From NCBI RefSeq assembly GCF_900215625.1, contig NZ_OBEK01000006.1, positions 62,001 to 126,000 of the forward strand: DNA of 64,000 bases, given 5' to 3'. Under the pieces are notes generated by a model, which was given only the letters and a program-made list of their open reading frames with translations, was not told the origin of the DNA and searched no databases. Each line of letters opens with the position of its first letter. The stretch's first letter is position 1. Made by a program: the position numbers and the translations under genes. The DNA is from Terribacillus aidingensis (GTDB lineage Bacteria; Bacillota; Bacilli; Bacillales; Amphibacillaceae). Shown here one piece after another: positions 51,730-60,267 of the stretch.

Positions 51730-52546
51730 TCTTACCCCTCCATCTTCTAGCCTTGGAACCGGAAGCAGGAACACCAATCTCTTTTGTTAAGATTTCCTTT
51801 AGTCCGTCCGAAGTGATGTCACGGAATAACTCACCATTCTTCGTGCAAGAAATAGCTCCCGTCTCCTCTGAGACGATGATAGTCAGTGAATCGGTCACCT
51901 CACTGATGCCCATCGCTGCACGGTGGCGCGTTCCAAGCTCTTTAGAAATAAACGGACTCTCTGATAACGGCAAATAACAAGCAGCTGCCGCAATCTCATT
52001 GTCTTTCAAAATAACAGCTCCGTCATGCAAAGGCGTATTTGGAACAAAGATGTTTGTAAGTAATTCGAATGTCAGATGTCCATTCACTGGTATACCAGTT
52101 TCAATATAGTCGCCCATGCCCGTTTCACGTTCCAATGTGATAAGTGCACCAATTCGCCGTTTTCCCATGTAGTTACACGATTTCACAATTGCCTCGATTT
52201 TCCTATTCGTTTCTTCTTCCTCAGAACGTACGTTACGGGAGAAGAAGCTGCCTCGGCCTAACTGTTCCAGCGCACGCCTTATCTCCGGCTGGAAGAGGAC
52301 GACGATTGCAACAAACCCCCACGTAATCGCCTGCGAACTTAAAAAGGCGAGCATCGGGAAGTCGAGTATCTGCTCACTGCTCAGGAAAGCAATAATAACG
52401 ACGATGAAAATCCCCTTTAAAAGCTGGATTGCTTTCGTTCCTCGTATGAGCATCAAGACTTTGTAAAAGATGAACCATACCGCTGCAATGTCCACGATAA
52501 TCCGCAGTATGGATATGATGGAAAGTTCACTTAATCCCCCAAACAT
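51722..52546 (-). CDS. cdaA: Diadenylate cyclase CdaA
   Basis: CdaA makes c-di-AMP from two ATP. The 274-aa protein has three N-terminal TM helices (to about residue 85) and a DAC domain with both catalytic motifs, LHDGAVI and GTRHRAAMG. The length equals that of B. subtilis CdaA. The ATG at 52546 follows AAGGACG and starts MFGGLSELSIISI like family members; the open frame before it is not conserved. It is the first gene of cdaA-cdaR-glmM. Confidence 0.97.
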   Translation of the reverse strand: MFGGLSELSIISILRIIVDIAAVWFIFYKVLMLIRGTKAIQLLKGIFIVVIIAFLSSEQILDFPMLAFLSSQAITWGFVAIVVLFQPEIRRALEQLGRGSFFSRNVRSEEEETNRKIEAIVKSCNYMGKRRIGALITLERETGMGDYIETGIPVNGHLTFELLTNIFVPNTPLHDGAVILKDNEIAAAACYLPLSESPFISKELGTRHRAAMGISEVTDSLTIIVSEETGAISCTKNGELFRDITSDGLKEILTKEIGVPASGSKARRWRGKNG

Positions 52547-52703
52547 GGATACACGTCCTTTTATATATGAATAGCTCAAATTTCTTCGTTCATTATAGCA
52601 CAGTTCCCTGGCGGCAGTCGCTTCCGAACGGGAGGGCTGTTTCCCCTTTACTGTACCCTGTTATCTTAACGTAATACAGGCCTGTACCGCCAATAATTCG
52701 GGT

Positions 52704-52734
52704 AAAAAAAAGAGCGCTTCTAAAAAGCAGCTCT
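52704..52734 (-). terminator. Terminator of sigW-rsiW
   Basis: AGAGC/GCTCT with an inner GCTT/AAGC arm is followed by eight T residues on the minus strand, about 12 nt after the rsiW stop. Confidence 0.85.
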
Positions 52735-52745
52735 GGAAATTTGTA

Positions 52746-53363
52746 TTAAAATGTAAAAGCTTGTTTCATGTGAAACCATAACCAGCCAAACATTTGGTCT
52801 ATCTCTTGGTATTCACCTGTTATATTATCTGCCGCTGCCATATTTGCTTCCGCACCGGCGCCTTTCAGAAGATCTCCGTTGAGGATCGTGACATCTCCAT
52901 CAACTTCTCCTCTAATATCCAAATCGCCATTTTCCACGACTAGGTCCCCCTCGACCGTCACGCCTTCTGGAACAATAACGAGATCATTTTCTACAATCAA
53001 TCCCTCTTGTTTCGAAACGCTAACACTAGCATCATTATTCCAAGCAGAAAATACGCTTGTGAACATGAACAGGAAGAATACCGCTGCTGCAGTGAGGACA
53101 GGATGTGTTCGGAACCATCTCATATAACCGACACGCTTCTTTTCCTTCGGTAATTTTGCCATCACACTGTCTGTAAATGCAGCAGGTGCACTTAACTCAT
53201 AGGCAGCACCGCTGAGCAGACTCTCTGTTTGTTTGAGTTCCTGATAATGCTGTTGGCAGTCTGGACATGCATGCAGATGCTCCCGAAGAAGCTGCGCTTC
53301 CTCTTCCGATGCATCACCATCCAGATATTGATGCATAAGCTTCTGGCTTTCTTCGCAATTCAT
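52746..53363 (-). CDS. rsiW: Anti-sigma-W factor RsiW
   Basis: In this 205-aa protein the N-terminal zinc-binding anti-sigma domain has LREHLHACPDCQQH (H-x3-C-x2-C), a TM segment follows at about 95-112, and the extracytoplasmic part is about 90 aa. RsiW holds SigW inactive until it is cut by PrsW and RasP proteases under envelope stress. It lies 13 nt downstream of sigW. Length and layout are close to the 208-aa B. subtilis protein. Confidence 0.95.
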   Translation of the reverse strand: MNCEESQKLMHQYLDGDASEEEAQLLREHLHACPDCQQHYQELKQTESLLSGAAYELSAPAAFTDSVMAKLPKEKKRVGYMRWFRTHPVLTAAAVFFLFMFTSVFSAWNNDASVSVSKQEGLIVENDLVIVPEGVTVEGDLVVENGDLDIRGEVDGDVTILNGDLLKGAGAEANMAAADNITGEYQEIDQMFGWLWFHMKQAFTF

Positions 53364-53376
53364 GCGTCTCCCCCCT

Positions 53377-53940
53377 TTACACGTGGCGCAATTTTTTCCT
53401 TAACAGCTCTCTGCCACGATGGATTCGGGTCTTCACTGTTCCGAGTGGAAGGTCCAGGATTTCGCCGATCTCCGCTAATGACAAGTCATCTAGAAACCGC
53501 AGCACAATGACACCGCGATATTTGGGCGGCAGGGATAGAATTTCTTTATGGATATTACTCTGCAGTTCCATGTTCTGAACTTCTTCCTCAGGAAGAGCCT
53601 GATCGGCTGCAAGCTGCGAGTACATATCCAATCCTTCCGTACCCTTTACCTCTGCATCCAGATGATAATCCGGCTTTTTCTTCCGCAAGCGGTCAATACT
53701 TAGATTTGTCGCAATCCGGTAAAGCCATGTGGAGAATTTCCGGTTCTCATCAAAAGAATGAATGTTGGTGTAAGCACGGATAAATGCCTCCTGGGCTATA
53801 TCCTGCGCTTCGTAAGTGTCTCCTATCATTCGGAATACAATATGGTATACCTTGTTCTGATAAAAGGAAACAATCTCCTCAAAAGCAGCTTGATCACCCT
53901 TCTTGACGTTCTTTATATGATGTTTTATGATGTTCTCCAT
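53377..53940 (-). CDS. sigW: ECF sigma factor SigW
   Basis: In this 187-aa ECF sigma factor region 2 holds DIAQEAFIRAYTNIHSFD and FSTWLYRIATNLSIDRLR, and region 4 holds LPPKYRGVIVLRFLDDLSLAEIGEILDLPLGTVKTRIHRGRE. SigW controls the response to cell-envelope stress and antimicrobial peptides. The cognate anti-sigma gene follows directly, and a SigW-type promoter stands upstream, so it is autoregulated. The ATG at 53940 follows GGGAGGA. Confidence 0.97.
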   Translation of the reverse strand: MENIIKHHIKNVKKGDQAAFEEIVSFYQNKVYHIVFRMIGDTYEAQDIAQEAFIRAYTNIHSFDENRKFSTWLYRIATNLSIDRLRKKKPDYHLDAEVKGTEGLDMYSQLAADQALPEEEVQNMELQSNIHKEILSLPPKYRGVIVLRFLDDLSLAEIGEILDLPLGTVKTRIHRGRELLRKKLRHV

Positions 53941-53972
53941 GAAAATCCTCCCGCCAAACTGCGGCTTCTTAA

Positions 53973-54000
53973 TAACGAATGACGTTCTGAAAAGGTTTCA
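53973..54000 (-). promoter_or_regulatory. SigW-type autoregulatory promoter
   Basis: On the minus strand TGAAAC (53995-54000) is followed after 17 bp by CGTTA (53973-53977), matching the SigW consensus TGAAAC-N16/17-CGTA. It lies about 35 nt ahead of the sigW start codon. Confidence 0.88.
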
Positions 54001-54153
54001 CTTTCACAAAAAATATCTTAAAACCCTTAAATGATGCCCGCAACAGTTTTTATCTTTTTTCTTTTTTTTTTTATAAATTTAGTGTTTTAATTAAAATAAG
54101 ACAGGGTATTCTCTTCTTAACGAGAAATAGTATATCAGATTATGGAGGTAAAA

Positions 54154-54315
54154 ATGATTACTGCAGACAATATTTTGGAAAAAATTGAACAGACCCGCAG
54201 CCGTATGCTTGATTTGTCCCGCCGTCTTCCGCTAACATCTGACGCCGTCATTACCGCAAGTGTTCAGCTGGATCACCTGCTAAACGAATACGAAAAACAA
54301 AGAAGACATATTTAG
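54154..54315 (+). CDS. Spo0E-family aspartyl-phosphate phosphatase
   Basis: This is a 53-aa protein too short for most gene finders. It starts MITADNILEKIEQTRSRMLD and carries SVQLDHLLNEYEK, the equivalent of the conserved SQELD-x2-I motif of Spo0E-type phosphatases that dephosphorylate Spo0A-P. TGGAGG lies 5 nt before the ATG and a clean terminator follows. The conserved E of SQELD is Q here, so activity is probable but not certain. Confidence 0.85.
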   Translation: MITADNILEKIEQTRSRMLDLSRRLPLTSDAVITASVQLDHLLNEYEKQRRHI

Positions 54316-54317
54316 TG

Positions 54318-54358
54318 AATAACAGCCTGCTATGCAGAGATAAGCTGTTATTTTTTTT
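54318..54358 (+). terminator. Terminator of the Spo0E-like gene
   Basis: AATAACAGC pairs with GCTGTTATT, followed by T-rich sequence, 3 nt after the stop codon. Confidence 0.82.
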
Positions 54359-54362
54359 GCAC

Positions 54363-54395
54363 AAAAAAAGCACGTACTCCAGGTACGTACTTTTT
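54363..54395 (-). terminator. Terminator after the 163-aa gene
   Basis: AAAGTACGTAC pairs with GTACGTGCTTT (one G-T pair), followed by seven T residues on the minus strand. It overlaps the stop codon of the gene. Confidence 0.8.
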
Positions 54396-54885
54396 AACGG
54401 CGATCTTCCGCCCATTCTCCGCGCTTAATGAAATAGGCCTTTACGTCGTCATGAAAACCTACACTCACCTCTAATGAAAACGCCTCTCCGCCAGCTCGCT
54501 TATAACATTCACTGAACCAAGCAATCATCACTTGTTCATCCGCTTTCTCCACGGCATCTTCCTGCAATTCACGAAAAGCTTCAAAGCTGTCAGTTGCACG
54601 GTCAGGCAGCTGAAAATAAGGGATCTCTTCGGCTACTTCTTCACTGCCGCCAGCATATTTATCGCCCATTTCTTCGTAATAACGCTCCTTGCCATCAGCA
54701 TCAAGCGCATAATACATAATGGTCAGTTCAAATGCCATTGGCTCTTTGAAGAATCGAAAGGCAATCTTCTCTACTTCCGGGAGAAACGGCAGCTGAAATA
54801 TTTGTTTTAACTCGGCTATCACATCTTCTGCATGTTTTTCTAATGAAACGCTTACCGCCTCGGTATAATCTTGTATGGAAAACAA
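54394..54885 (-). CDS. Hypothetical cytoplasmic protein
   Basis: This is a 163-aa acidic protein without signal peptide or TM segment and with several predicted helices. Aromatic residues cluster in FRFFKEPMAFELTIMYYALD and YFQLPDRATDSFEAF. I do not recognise a family. Its ribosome-binding site (AAGGAGG) and strong terminator support a real gene. It is monocistronic between the Spo0E-like gene and the NiaP-like transporter. Confidence 0.72.
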   Translation of the reverse strand: MFSIQDYTEAVSVSLEKHAEDVIAELKQIFQLPFLPEVEKIAFRFFKEPMAFELTIMYYALDADGKERYYEEMGDKYAGGSEEVAEEIPYFQLPDRATDSFEAFRELQEDAVEKADEQVMIAWFSECYKRAGGEAFSLEVSVGFHDDVKAYFIKRGEWAEDRR

Positions 54886-54943
54886 AGCGTCAACCTCCTT
54901 CGTGCTCTCGCTCTACTTTACCATACAAGAGAGAAATAGCGCA

Positions 54944-56167
54944 TCAAGCAAGCGTTTTGCCTTTCGTCTCTTCTCCAAGCAGCCAGACAGCTGCTGCCGC
55001 TATTAAAACTGTCACACAAAACAGAAGAAAAACAGCACTCACAGACAAACCAAGCGTTCCTCGATAGCCAATTAACAGCGGTCCGAGAATACCGCCAATC
55101 CTTCCGGCTGTTGCTGCAACACCGGACCCCGTCGCCCGAACAGCCGTTGGGTACTGCTCAGGCGTGTACGCGTAAAGAATGCCGTACGCTCCAAGATTAA
55201 AGAAGGAAAGCAGCATACCTGATGTCAAAAGCATGGCAGCAGATTCCGCATTACCAAACAACACCGCACTTATTGCTGTACCGATTAAATAGATAATTAA
55301 AATTGGCTTGCGTCCAACTTTCTCAATAAGCCATGCTGCCGAAAAATAACCCGGTAGCTGCGCAAGCGTCATAATCATCACATACTCAAAGCTGCGTACC
55401 ATATCAAATCCCTTTTCCACCATTACACTAGGCAGCCATAAGAACATGCCATAATAACTAAGCATTATACAGAACCAAACAATCCAAAGCATCGCGCTTC
55501 TTTTCGCAAATCCTTTTGCCAGCAGCTGCCGAATTCCTGCCGCGGCTGATTTCTTCTCCTTTAAATTCGTATAGGAAGGAGAGTCTGGGAGATTCTTGCG
55601 AAGCAGCACGGCAAAAAGAGCTGGAATTGCTGTCAGCAGGAGCGCAACCCGCCAGCCGAAAGCTGGAATGACGAAATAAGAAATAATTGCTGCTGCCAGC
55701 CAGCCGACTGCCCAGAAACTTTCCAGTAAAACAACCATACGCCCACGCCTTTCCGGCGCTACAGACTCGGACACAAGCGTAGAAGCTACCGGCAGCTCCC
55801 CGCCAAGCCCTGCGCCAATAAAGAAGCGAAGGACAATAAAAATCAGATAAGAAGCAGCTAGAGCAGACAAGCCGCTGCAAATAGAAAAGATTAAGATCGT
55901 TATCATAAATACCGTTCGGCGGCCAATTTTATCCGCCATAATACCAAACACAAAAGCTCCAACAGCCATACCGATACTATTTACGCTGCCAATCCAGCCC
56001 GCTTGCTGCGAGGATAGACCCCAATCCAGTGTCAGCGCAGTGATAATAAAAGATAAAATACCTACATCCATTGCATCAAATAACCAGCCAGTACCAACAA
56101 TTCCAAGCAGCTTGCGCTCGGACATTGGCTTACTTGTCTTTTGACGCCCCTCTACTGTATGTTCCAT
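54944..56167 (-). CDS. niaP: MFS transporter, NiaP (niacin permease)-like
   Basis: This 407-aa protein of the sugar-porter-like MFS branch has 12 predicted TM segments. GWLFDAMDVGILSF in TM1 and DKIGRRTVFM in the loop between TM2 and TM3 match B. subtilis YceI/NiaP, the niacin transporter; benzoate or shikimate porters share the pattern. No nicotinate-related regulatory site was found upstream. The substrate remains a family-based guess. Confidence 0.75.
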   Translation of the reverse strand: MEHTVEGRQKTSKPMSERKLLGIVGTGWLFDAMDVGILSFIITALTLDWGLSSQQAGWIGSVNSIGMAVGAFVFGIMADKIGRRTVFMITILIFSICSGLSALAASYLIFIVLRFFIGAGLGGELPVASTLVSESVAPERRGRMVVLLESFWAVGWLAAAIISYFVIPAFGWRVALLLTAIPALFAVLLRKNLPDSPSYTNLKEKKSAAAGIRQLLAKGFAKRSAMLWIVWFCIMLSYYGMFLWLPSVMVEKGFDMVRSFEYVMIMTLAQLPGYFSAAWLIEKVGRKPILIIYLIGTAISAVLFGNAESAAMLLTSGMLLSFFNLGAYGILYAYTPEQYPTAVRATGSGVAATAGRIGGILGPLLIGYRGTLGLSVSAVFLLFCVTVLIAAAAVWLLGEETKGKTLA

Positions 56168-56284
56168 TCCAGCACCTCTATGTTCTAGTATTTAACACCA
56201 TTAGTTTACATGTGTCTTGACACCTTGTAAATCGTTTACAGAAGTATTTTGCCGAATATTTTGCGAAACATGAAAAAAGCTGCT

Positions 56285-57049
56285 TTATTCAGCAGCTTTG
56301 CTTGCAGATAATTTATGATCCGGTGCTGCGGTCTGGTACCATTGCCAGCACAGAAGCACGATTAAAATAAGGTCAACCAGATCACCGCCATAGTACATCA
56401 ATACTGCTCCCTCTTGAGCCGCAGCAGCTTCCACACCTATAGGCGGATTCGCATAAAGGTATTTGGACAATATTCCGTGTCCTGCCAGCGCCCCGACGAA
56501 CACAAAAGCGCGGAAAAGATAGCTTTTTCGATAAGGAACCGGATCCGTATACAGCATGGCCATCGTAAACAAGTATCCAGCTGCAAATACATGCGCATGA
56601 ACCAAGAATGACACCCAATTCGCTTGATGCATATACTGGTACAAAGAAGTGGTATACAGAACCCACAGACCGCCGATATTTAATACAGCGGCAGTAACAG
56701 GATGAATTAGAAAACGAGCATACATACTGCGAAATAGACGGGATACAGTTTGCCCTCGCTTTTGCGGCAGTGCGCGGAGAAGCAGCGTTACAGGACGCGA
56801 CAAAGCGATTAGCAGCGGAGCAATCATACCAAGCAGCAAATGACCTATCATATGGAAAACAAAACTGTGATGTGCATGCATCGCTACTGGCCCAGCAAGA
56901 GCCTGAACTCCAACTGCTACACCACTGCTAAATAGGAGAAGCCGATGAATGGGCCAAGCTTCAAACTTTCTCGCTGAAAATTTCATTGCCAGCAAATAGC
57001 CCAGAATCGCTAAGAAAGCCATGATCAAAGCCAGCTTATCATTGTGCAT
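56285..57049 (-). CDS. CtaG (Caa3-type) cytochrome c oxidase assembly-like membrane protein
   Basis: In this 254-aa protein seven TM segments and conserved histidines (MHAHHSFVFHMIGHLLLG and SFLVHAHVFAAGYLF) mark the caa3_CtaG family, involved in copper delivery or assembly of terminal oxidases. The ATG at 57049 has AGGAGG 7 nt upstream and overlaps the end of the DUF2243 gene by 11 nt. No oxidase genes are in the window, so the partner complex is elsewhere. Confidence 0.87.
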   Translation of the reverse strand: MHNDKLALIMAFLAILGYLLAMKFSARKFEAWPIHRLLLFSSGVAVGVQALAGPVAMHAHHSFVFHMIGHLLLGMIAPLLIALSRPVTLLLRALPQKRGQTVSRLFRSMYARFLIHPVTAAVLNIGGLWVLYTTSLYQYMHQANWVSFLVHAHVFAAGYLFTMAMLYTDPVPYRKSYLFRAFVFVGALAGHGILSKYLYANPPIGVEAAAAQEGAVLMYYGGDLVDLILIVLLCWQWYQTAAPDHKLSASKAAE

Positions 57050-57497
57050 GCTTTTTCCTCCTGGATAGCCAGACAAGCAAAACTCCCAGAATCAGCAGCA
57101 CTGCTCCTGCACCATTCCAAACGAAGTCATAATACAAGAGATTATCTACACCATAACGAATTTGATGAAGCCGCATTACCTTATGCTGGATGACACCATC
57201 ATACACCTGAAAAATCCCACTTCCTAAAAGAACCATTCCCCACCACAGCTTTGGTATCATCTGTTTGCGTCTGCGCAAATCTGCCAGCAAGAACAAACCG
57301 CCGACTGTTGCAAACCAGCTGAAAGCATGGAAAAAGCCATCGGAGATCAGCCCCCAGCTAGTAGAAGACAGGTCATAAAAATGATGCCAATGCAGCAGCT
57401 GATGAAAAACAGCTTCATCAACAAATGCAGCTAATCCAAAACCAAATAATAAACCCGAAAAACAATTTCTTCGATTATATGTATGCTTTTTCTCCAT
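57039..57497 (-). CDS. DUF2243 membrane protein
   Basis: This is a 152-aa protein with four TM segments. It has AAFVDEAVFHQLLHWHHFYD, then GLISDGFFHAFSW and GVIQHKVMRLHQIRYGV, the His-rich pattern of DUF2243. This family nearly always pairs with CtaG-like proteins, as here. The ATG at 57497 has GGAGGG 6 nt upstream. The role is unknown; the histidines suggest metal handling. Confidence 0.87.
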   Translation of the reverse strand: MEKKHTYNRRNCFSGLLFGFGLAAFVDEAVFHQLLHWHHFYDLSSTSWGLISDGFFHAFSWFATVGGLFLLADLRRRKQMIPKLWWGMVLLGSGIFQVYDGVIQHKVMRLHQIRYGVDNLLYYDFVWNGAGAVLLILGVLLVWLSRRKKHAQ

Positions 57498-57556
57498 CTT
57501 CATCCCTCCGGTTAACATCTCTTCAACTATTTTTCCCCAGAGATGCTGGGATAAAC

Positions 57557-57586
57557 AAAAAAAGCACAGGAGTATGTCTCCTGTGC
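57557..57586 (-). terminator. Second terminator after the tRNA cluster
   Basis: GCACAGGAG pairs perfectly with CTCCTGTGC, followed by seven T residues on the minus strand. Confidence 0.85.
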
Positions 57587-57590
57587 AAAT

Positions 57591-57614
57591 AAAAAAGCCG
57601 CCCTATCGGACGAC
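57591..57614 (-). terminator. First terminator after the tRNA cluster
   Basis: GTCGTCC pairs with GGGCGGC (two G-T pairs) over a 4-nt loop, followed by six T residues on the minus strand, 9 nt after tRNA-Ala. Confidence 0.8.
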
Positions 57615-57623
57615 TTATATGGA

Positions 57624-57696
57624 TGGAGCCTAGCGGGATCGAACCGCTGACCTCCTGCGTGCAAAGCAGGCGCTCTCCCAGCTGAGCTAAGGCCCC
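57624..57696 (-). tRNA. tRNA-Ala (anticodon TGC)
   Basis: Cloverleaf with acceptor GGGGCCT/AGGCTCC and anticodon loop TTTGCAC; the 3' CCA is not encoded. Last tRNA of the cluster. Confidence 0.97.
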
Positions 57697-57699
57697 ATG

Positions 57700-57774
57700 T
57701 GGAGCGGAAGACGGGATTTGAACCCGCGACCCCCACCTTGGCAAGGTGGTGTTCTACCACTGAACTACTTCCGC
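57700..57774 (-). tRNA. tRNA-Gly (anticodon GCC)
   Basis: Acceptor GCGGAAG/CTTCCGC, anticodon loop TTGCCAA, CCA encoded. Confidence 0.97.
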
Positions 57775-57793
57775 CCTGCAGAAGTATTTATGA

Positions 57794-57873
57794 TGCGGGT
57801 GGAGGGACTTGAACCCCCACGCCGAAGCACTAGATCCTAAGTCTAGCGTGTCTGCCAATTCCACCACACCCGC
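57794..57873 (-). tRNA. tRNA-Leu (anticodon TAG)
   Basis: Acceptor GCGGGTG/CACCCGC, anticodon loop CTTAGGA and the long variable arm expected of a class II tRNA; CCA not encoded. Confidence 0.96.
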
Positions 57874-57908
57874 GCAATAGAAGCAGTTACAAGAACTGAT
57901 CTATAAAG

Positions 57909-57981
57909 TGAGCCATGAAGGACTCGAACCTTCGACCCTCTGATTAAAAGTCAGATGCTCTACCAACTGAGCTAATGGCTC
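57909..57981 (-). tRNA. tRNA-Lys (anticodon TTT)
   Basis: Acceptor GAGCCAT/ATGGCTC, anticodon loop CTTTTAA; CCA not encoded. Confidence 0.97.
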
Positions 57982-58010
57982 AAAAACATTCTATTGTATA
58001 AGAAATCAAA

Positions 58011-58084
58011 TGGCTGGGCTAGCTGGATTCGAACCAACGATCACGAGACCAAAACCCGTTGCCTTACCGCTTGGCTATAGCCCA
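58011..58084 (-). tRNA. tRNA-Gln (anticodon TTG)
   Basis: Acceptor TGGGCTA/TAGCCCA with discriminator G, anticodon loop TTTTGGT, CCA encoded. Confidence 0.97.
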
Positions 58085-58091
58085 ATATAGA

Positions 58092-58177
58092 TGGTGGAGG
58101 GAGTAGGACTCGAACCTACGAACCCGATGGGAGCGGATTTACAGTCCGCCGCGTTTGGCCAACTTCGCTATCCCTCC
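58092..58177 (-). tRNA. tRNA-Tyr (anticodon GTA)
   Basis: Acceptor GGAGGGA/TCCCTCC, anticodon loop CTGTAAA, long variable arm, CCA encoded. Confidence 0.97.
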
Positions 58178-58185
58178 AAACTATC

Positions 58186-58261
<76 letters not shown>

Positions 58262-58300
58262 GTGTTATTAAATTTGTTTGTTCCAACCGCCACGAATGAT

Positions 58301-58329
58301 ATCTTAACATGTGGTGTTTAGCTTGTCAA
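58301..58329 (-). promoter_or_regulatory. Internal promoter of the tRNA cluster
   Basis: A perfect TTGACA (58324-58329) and TAAGAT (58301-58306) are 17 bp apart on the minus strand, between tRNA-Val and tRNA-Thr. It should drive the Thr-Tyr-Gln-Lys-Leu-Gly-Ala unit. Confidence 0.82.
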
Positions 58330-58359
58330 CATCTTTTTCAATGTTTTTTATCAAGCAAG

Positions 58360-58435
58360 TGGTGGAGGATGACGGGCTCGAACCGCCGACCCTCTGCTTG
58401 TAAGGCAGATGCTCTCCCAGCTGAGCTAATCCTCC
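58360..58435 (-). tRNA. tRNA-Val (anticodon TAC)
   Basis: Acceptor GGAGGAT/ATCCTCC, anticodon loop CTTACAA, CCA encoded. Confidence 0.97.
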
Positions 58436-58442
58436 AACTTGA

Positions 58443-58514
58443 TGACCCGTACGGGATTCGAACCCGTGTTACCGCCGTGAAAGGGCGGTGTCTTAACCGC
58501 TTGACCAACGGGCC
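58443..58514 (-). tRNA. tRNA-Glu (anticodon TTC)
   Basis: Acceptor GGCCCGT/ACGGGTC, anticodon loop CTTTCAC; CCA not encoded. First tRNA of the cluster. Confidence 0.96.
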
Positions 58515-58567
58515 AGATTGTCTGTTTGTCATCGTGTGTTTTTCGTAACTCGAAACTGACAAGAGTT

Positions 58568-58597
58568 ATTATATACAGGGATGCAACCATTTGTAAA
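58568..58597 (-). promoter_or_regulatory. Promoter upstream of tRNA-Glu
   Basis: TTTACA (58592-58597) and a perfect TATAAT (58568-58573) are 18 bp apart on the minus strand, about 50 nt before tRNA-Glu. The remaining intergenic sequence to the gabD start (58600-58829) shows no other feature beyond a short A-run and the gabD ribosome-binding site. Confidence 0.72.
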
Positions 58598-58829
58598 CCT
58601 ATTTTATAGATTTCTTTTTATTCTGATAAATAACCCCCTCTCTCACTCTCCAATAAGTCTATATAAACCGCGTCATATCAATGTTTTTAGCCTCTATAAC
58701 ATTCTCTTATATCCCTGCATATTTTGCTTCCAAAACAGGAATATAGAGAAAAAGATATAATTTCTTTTATAGATAGAAAATTTAATTGCTAGTCATTTGC
58801 TATAAAAAAACGGAAAGGGAGCATACAAA

Positions 58830-60218
58830 ATGACACATACTTTCGATGTAACAAATCCAGCTACCGGAGAATTAATTGAGAAAGTACAAATTGATTCAGA
58901 TAAAATAATCGATGACAAAATCAAAAAAATTCATCGAGCTTTCCCAGACTGGTCCAAAACTTCTGCTACACATCGCAGCAAGCTGCTTCGTGCCTGGCAT
59001 GACTTGATTATCGAAAATAAAGAGGAGCTTGCCGCCTTAATGACAGCTGAAAACGGTAAACCGCTTAAAGAAGCTGAAGGCGAAGTATTGTACGCTGCCG
59101 GTTATATTGAATGGTTCGCCGAAGAAGCCAAACGGGTTTACGGCCGCACGATAACCGCTTCTACTACAGATAAGCGCATGCTCGTCACACGCGAGGCTGT
59201 CGGCCCAGTCGCAGCGATTACACCATGGAATTTCCCAGCGGCAATGATTACAAGAAAAGCAGCACCCGCACTGGCTGCTGGCTGTACATTCATTATTAAG
59301 CCTGCACCAGATACACCACTAACAGCTATCAGACTGGTAGAATTGGCGCATGAAGCCGGAATTCCAGAAGATGTTATGCAATACACAAATGCCGACGGTG
59401 AAAAAGTTGGTAAGATCTTCACCGAGCATCCGTATATCCGTAAAATCTCCTTTACCGGTTCCACTCCTGTAGGAAAGCTGCTCATAAAACAAAGCGCTGA
59501 TAGCGTAAAACATGTATCCATGGAACTCGGCGGACACGCTCCGCTTATCGTCGATGAACATGCAGATATTGATAGAGCTGTAGACCATGCTCTAGCTTCC
59601 AAGTTCCGCAACGCCGGACAAACATGTGTATGCGCGAATCGGCTGCTCGTTCATGAATCAGTCAAAGAAGCGTTCACAACTACGTTCACAAAAGCGGCAG
59701 CTAATTTAAAAGTCGGCCCAGGCACAGAAGAAGATGTTGCAATTGGTCCAGTCATCAATAAAAAGGGCTTTGATAAAATAACAGCTCAAATCAATGATGC
59801 CAAGTCCAAAGGCGCGAAAGTACTTACTGGCGGTACCTTTGACGCCGATACCGATAAAGGCTGCTTCTTTGTCCATCCAACTGTTCTGGACCAAGTAACA
59901 GATGACATGGCTATCATGCACGAAGAAACCTTCGGACCCGTCGCACCAATTACAACTTATTCTGACATTGACGAAGCAATCCGTTTGGCTAATGACACGC
60001 CATTCGGCTTAGCAGCTTATTTCTTCACCGAAAACTATCGCCGCGGTCTGTATATCGCGGAGAACTTAAAATACGGAATTGTCGGCTGGAATGACGGCGG
60101 TCCATCTGCTGTACAAGCTCCGTTTGGCGGCATGAAGGAAAGCGGCATCGGCCGCGAAGGCGGGTTCGAAGGGATTGAACCTTATTTAGAAACAAAATAT
60201 ATTTCAATCGGCATATAA
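58830..60218 (+). CDS. gabD: NAD(P)-dependent succinate-semialdehyde dehydrogenase
   Basis: GabD oxidises succinate semialdehyde, the product of GABA transamination, to succinate. The 462-aa ALDH has the general-base Glu in [11 protein letters not shown], the catalytic Cys in [11 protein letters not shown] (the two-Cys form typical of SSADH), and [15 protein letters not shown] at the C-terminus. AAAGGGAG precedes the ATG. It converges with gabR and ends at a strong shared terminator. gabT lies beyond gabR rather than next to it. Confidence 0.93.
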   Translation: MTHTFDVTNPATGELIEKVQIDSDKIIDDKIKKIHRAFPDWSKTSATHRSKLLRAWHDLIIENKEELAALMTAENGKPLKEAEGEVLYAAGYIEWFAEEAKRVYGRTITASTTDKRMLVTREAVGPVAAITPWNFPAAMITRKAAPALAAGCTFIIKPAPDTPLTAIRLVELAHEAGIPEDVMQYTNADGEKVGKIFTEHPYIRKISFTGSTPVGKLLIKQSADSVKHVSMELGGHAPLIVDEHADIDRAVDHALASKFRNAGQTCVCANRLLVHESVKEAFTTTFTKAAANLKVGPGTEEDVAIGPVINKKGFDKITAQINDAKSKGAKVLTGGTFDADTDKGCFFVHPTVLDQVTDDMAIMHEETFGPVAPITTYSDIDEAIRLANDTPFGLAAYFFTENYRRGLYIAENLKYGIVGWNDGGPSAVQAPFGGMKESGIGREGGFEGIEPYLETKYISIGI

Positions 60219-60255
60219 GAAGAAGGACCCGTCATCCCGACGGGTCCTTCTTCTT
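60217..60255. terminator. Bidirectional terminator between gabD and gabR
   Basis: AAGAAGAAGGACCCGTC pairs perfectly with GACGGGTCCTTCTTCTT around a 5-nt loop. It starts within the gabD stop codon. Confidence 0.9.
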
Positions 60256-60267
60256 ATACTGTTATCT

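Noticed and set aside
53100-53500. Plus-strand open frames opposite sigW/rsiW and similar antisense frames across the window
   Set aside because: They are shadows of well-supported genes, lack ribosome-binding sites and have no recognisable protein features.
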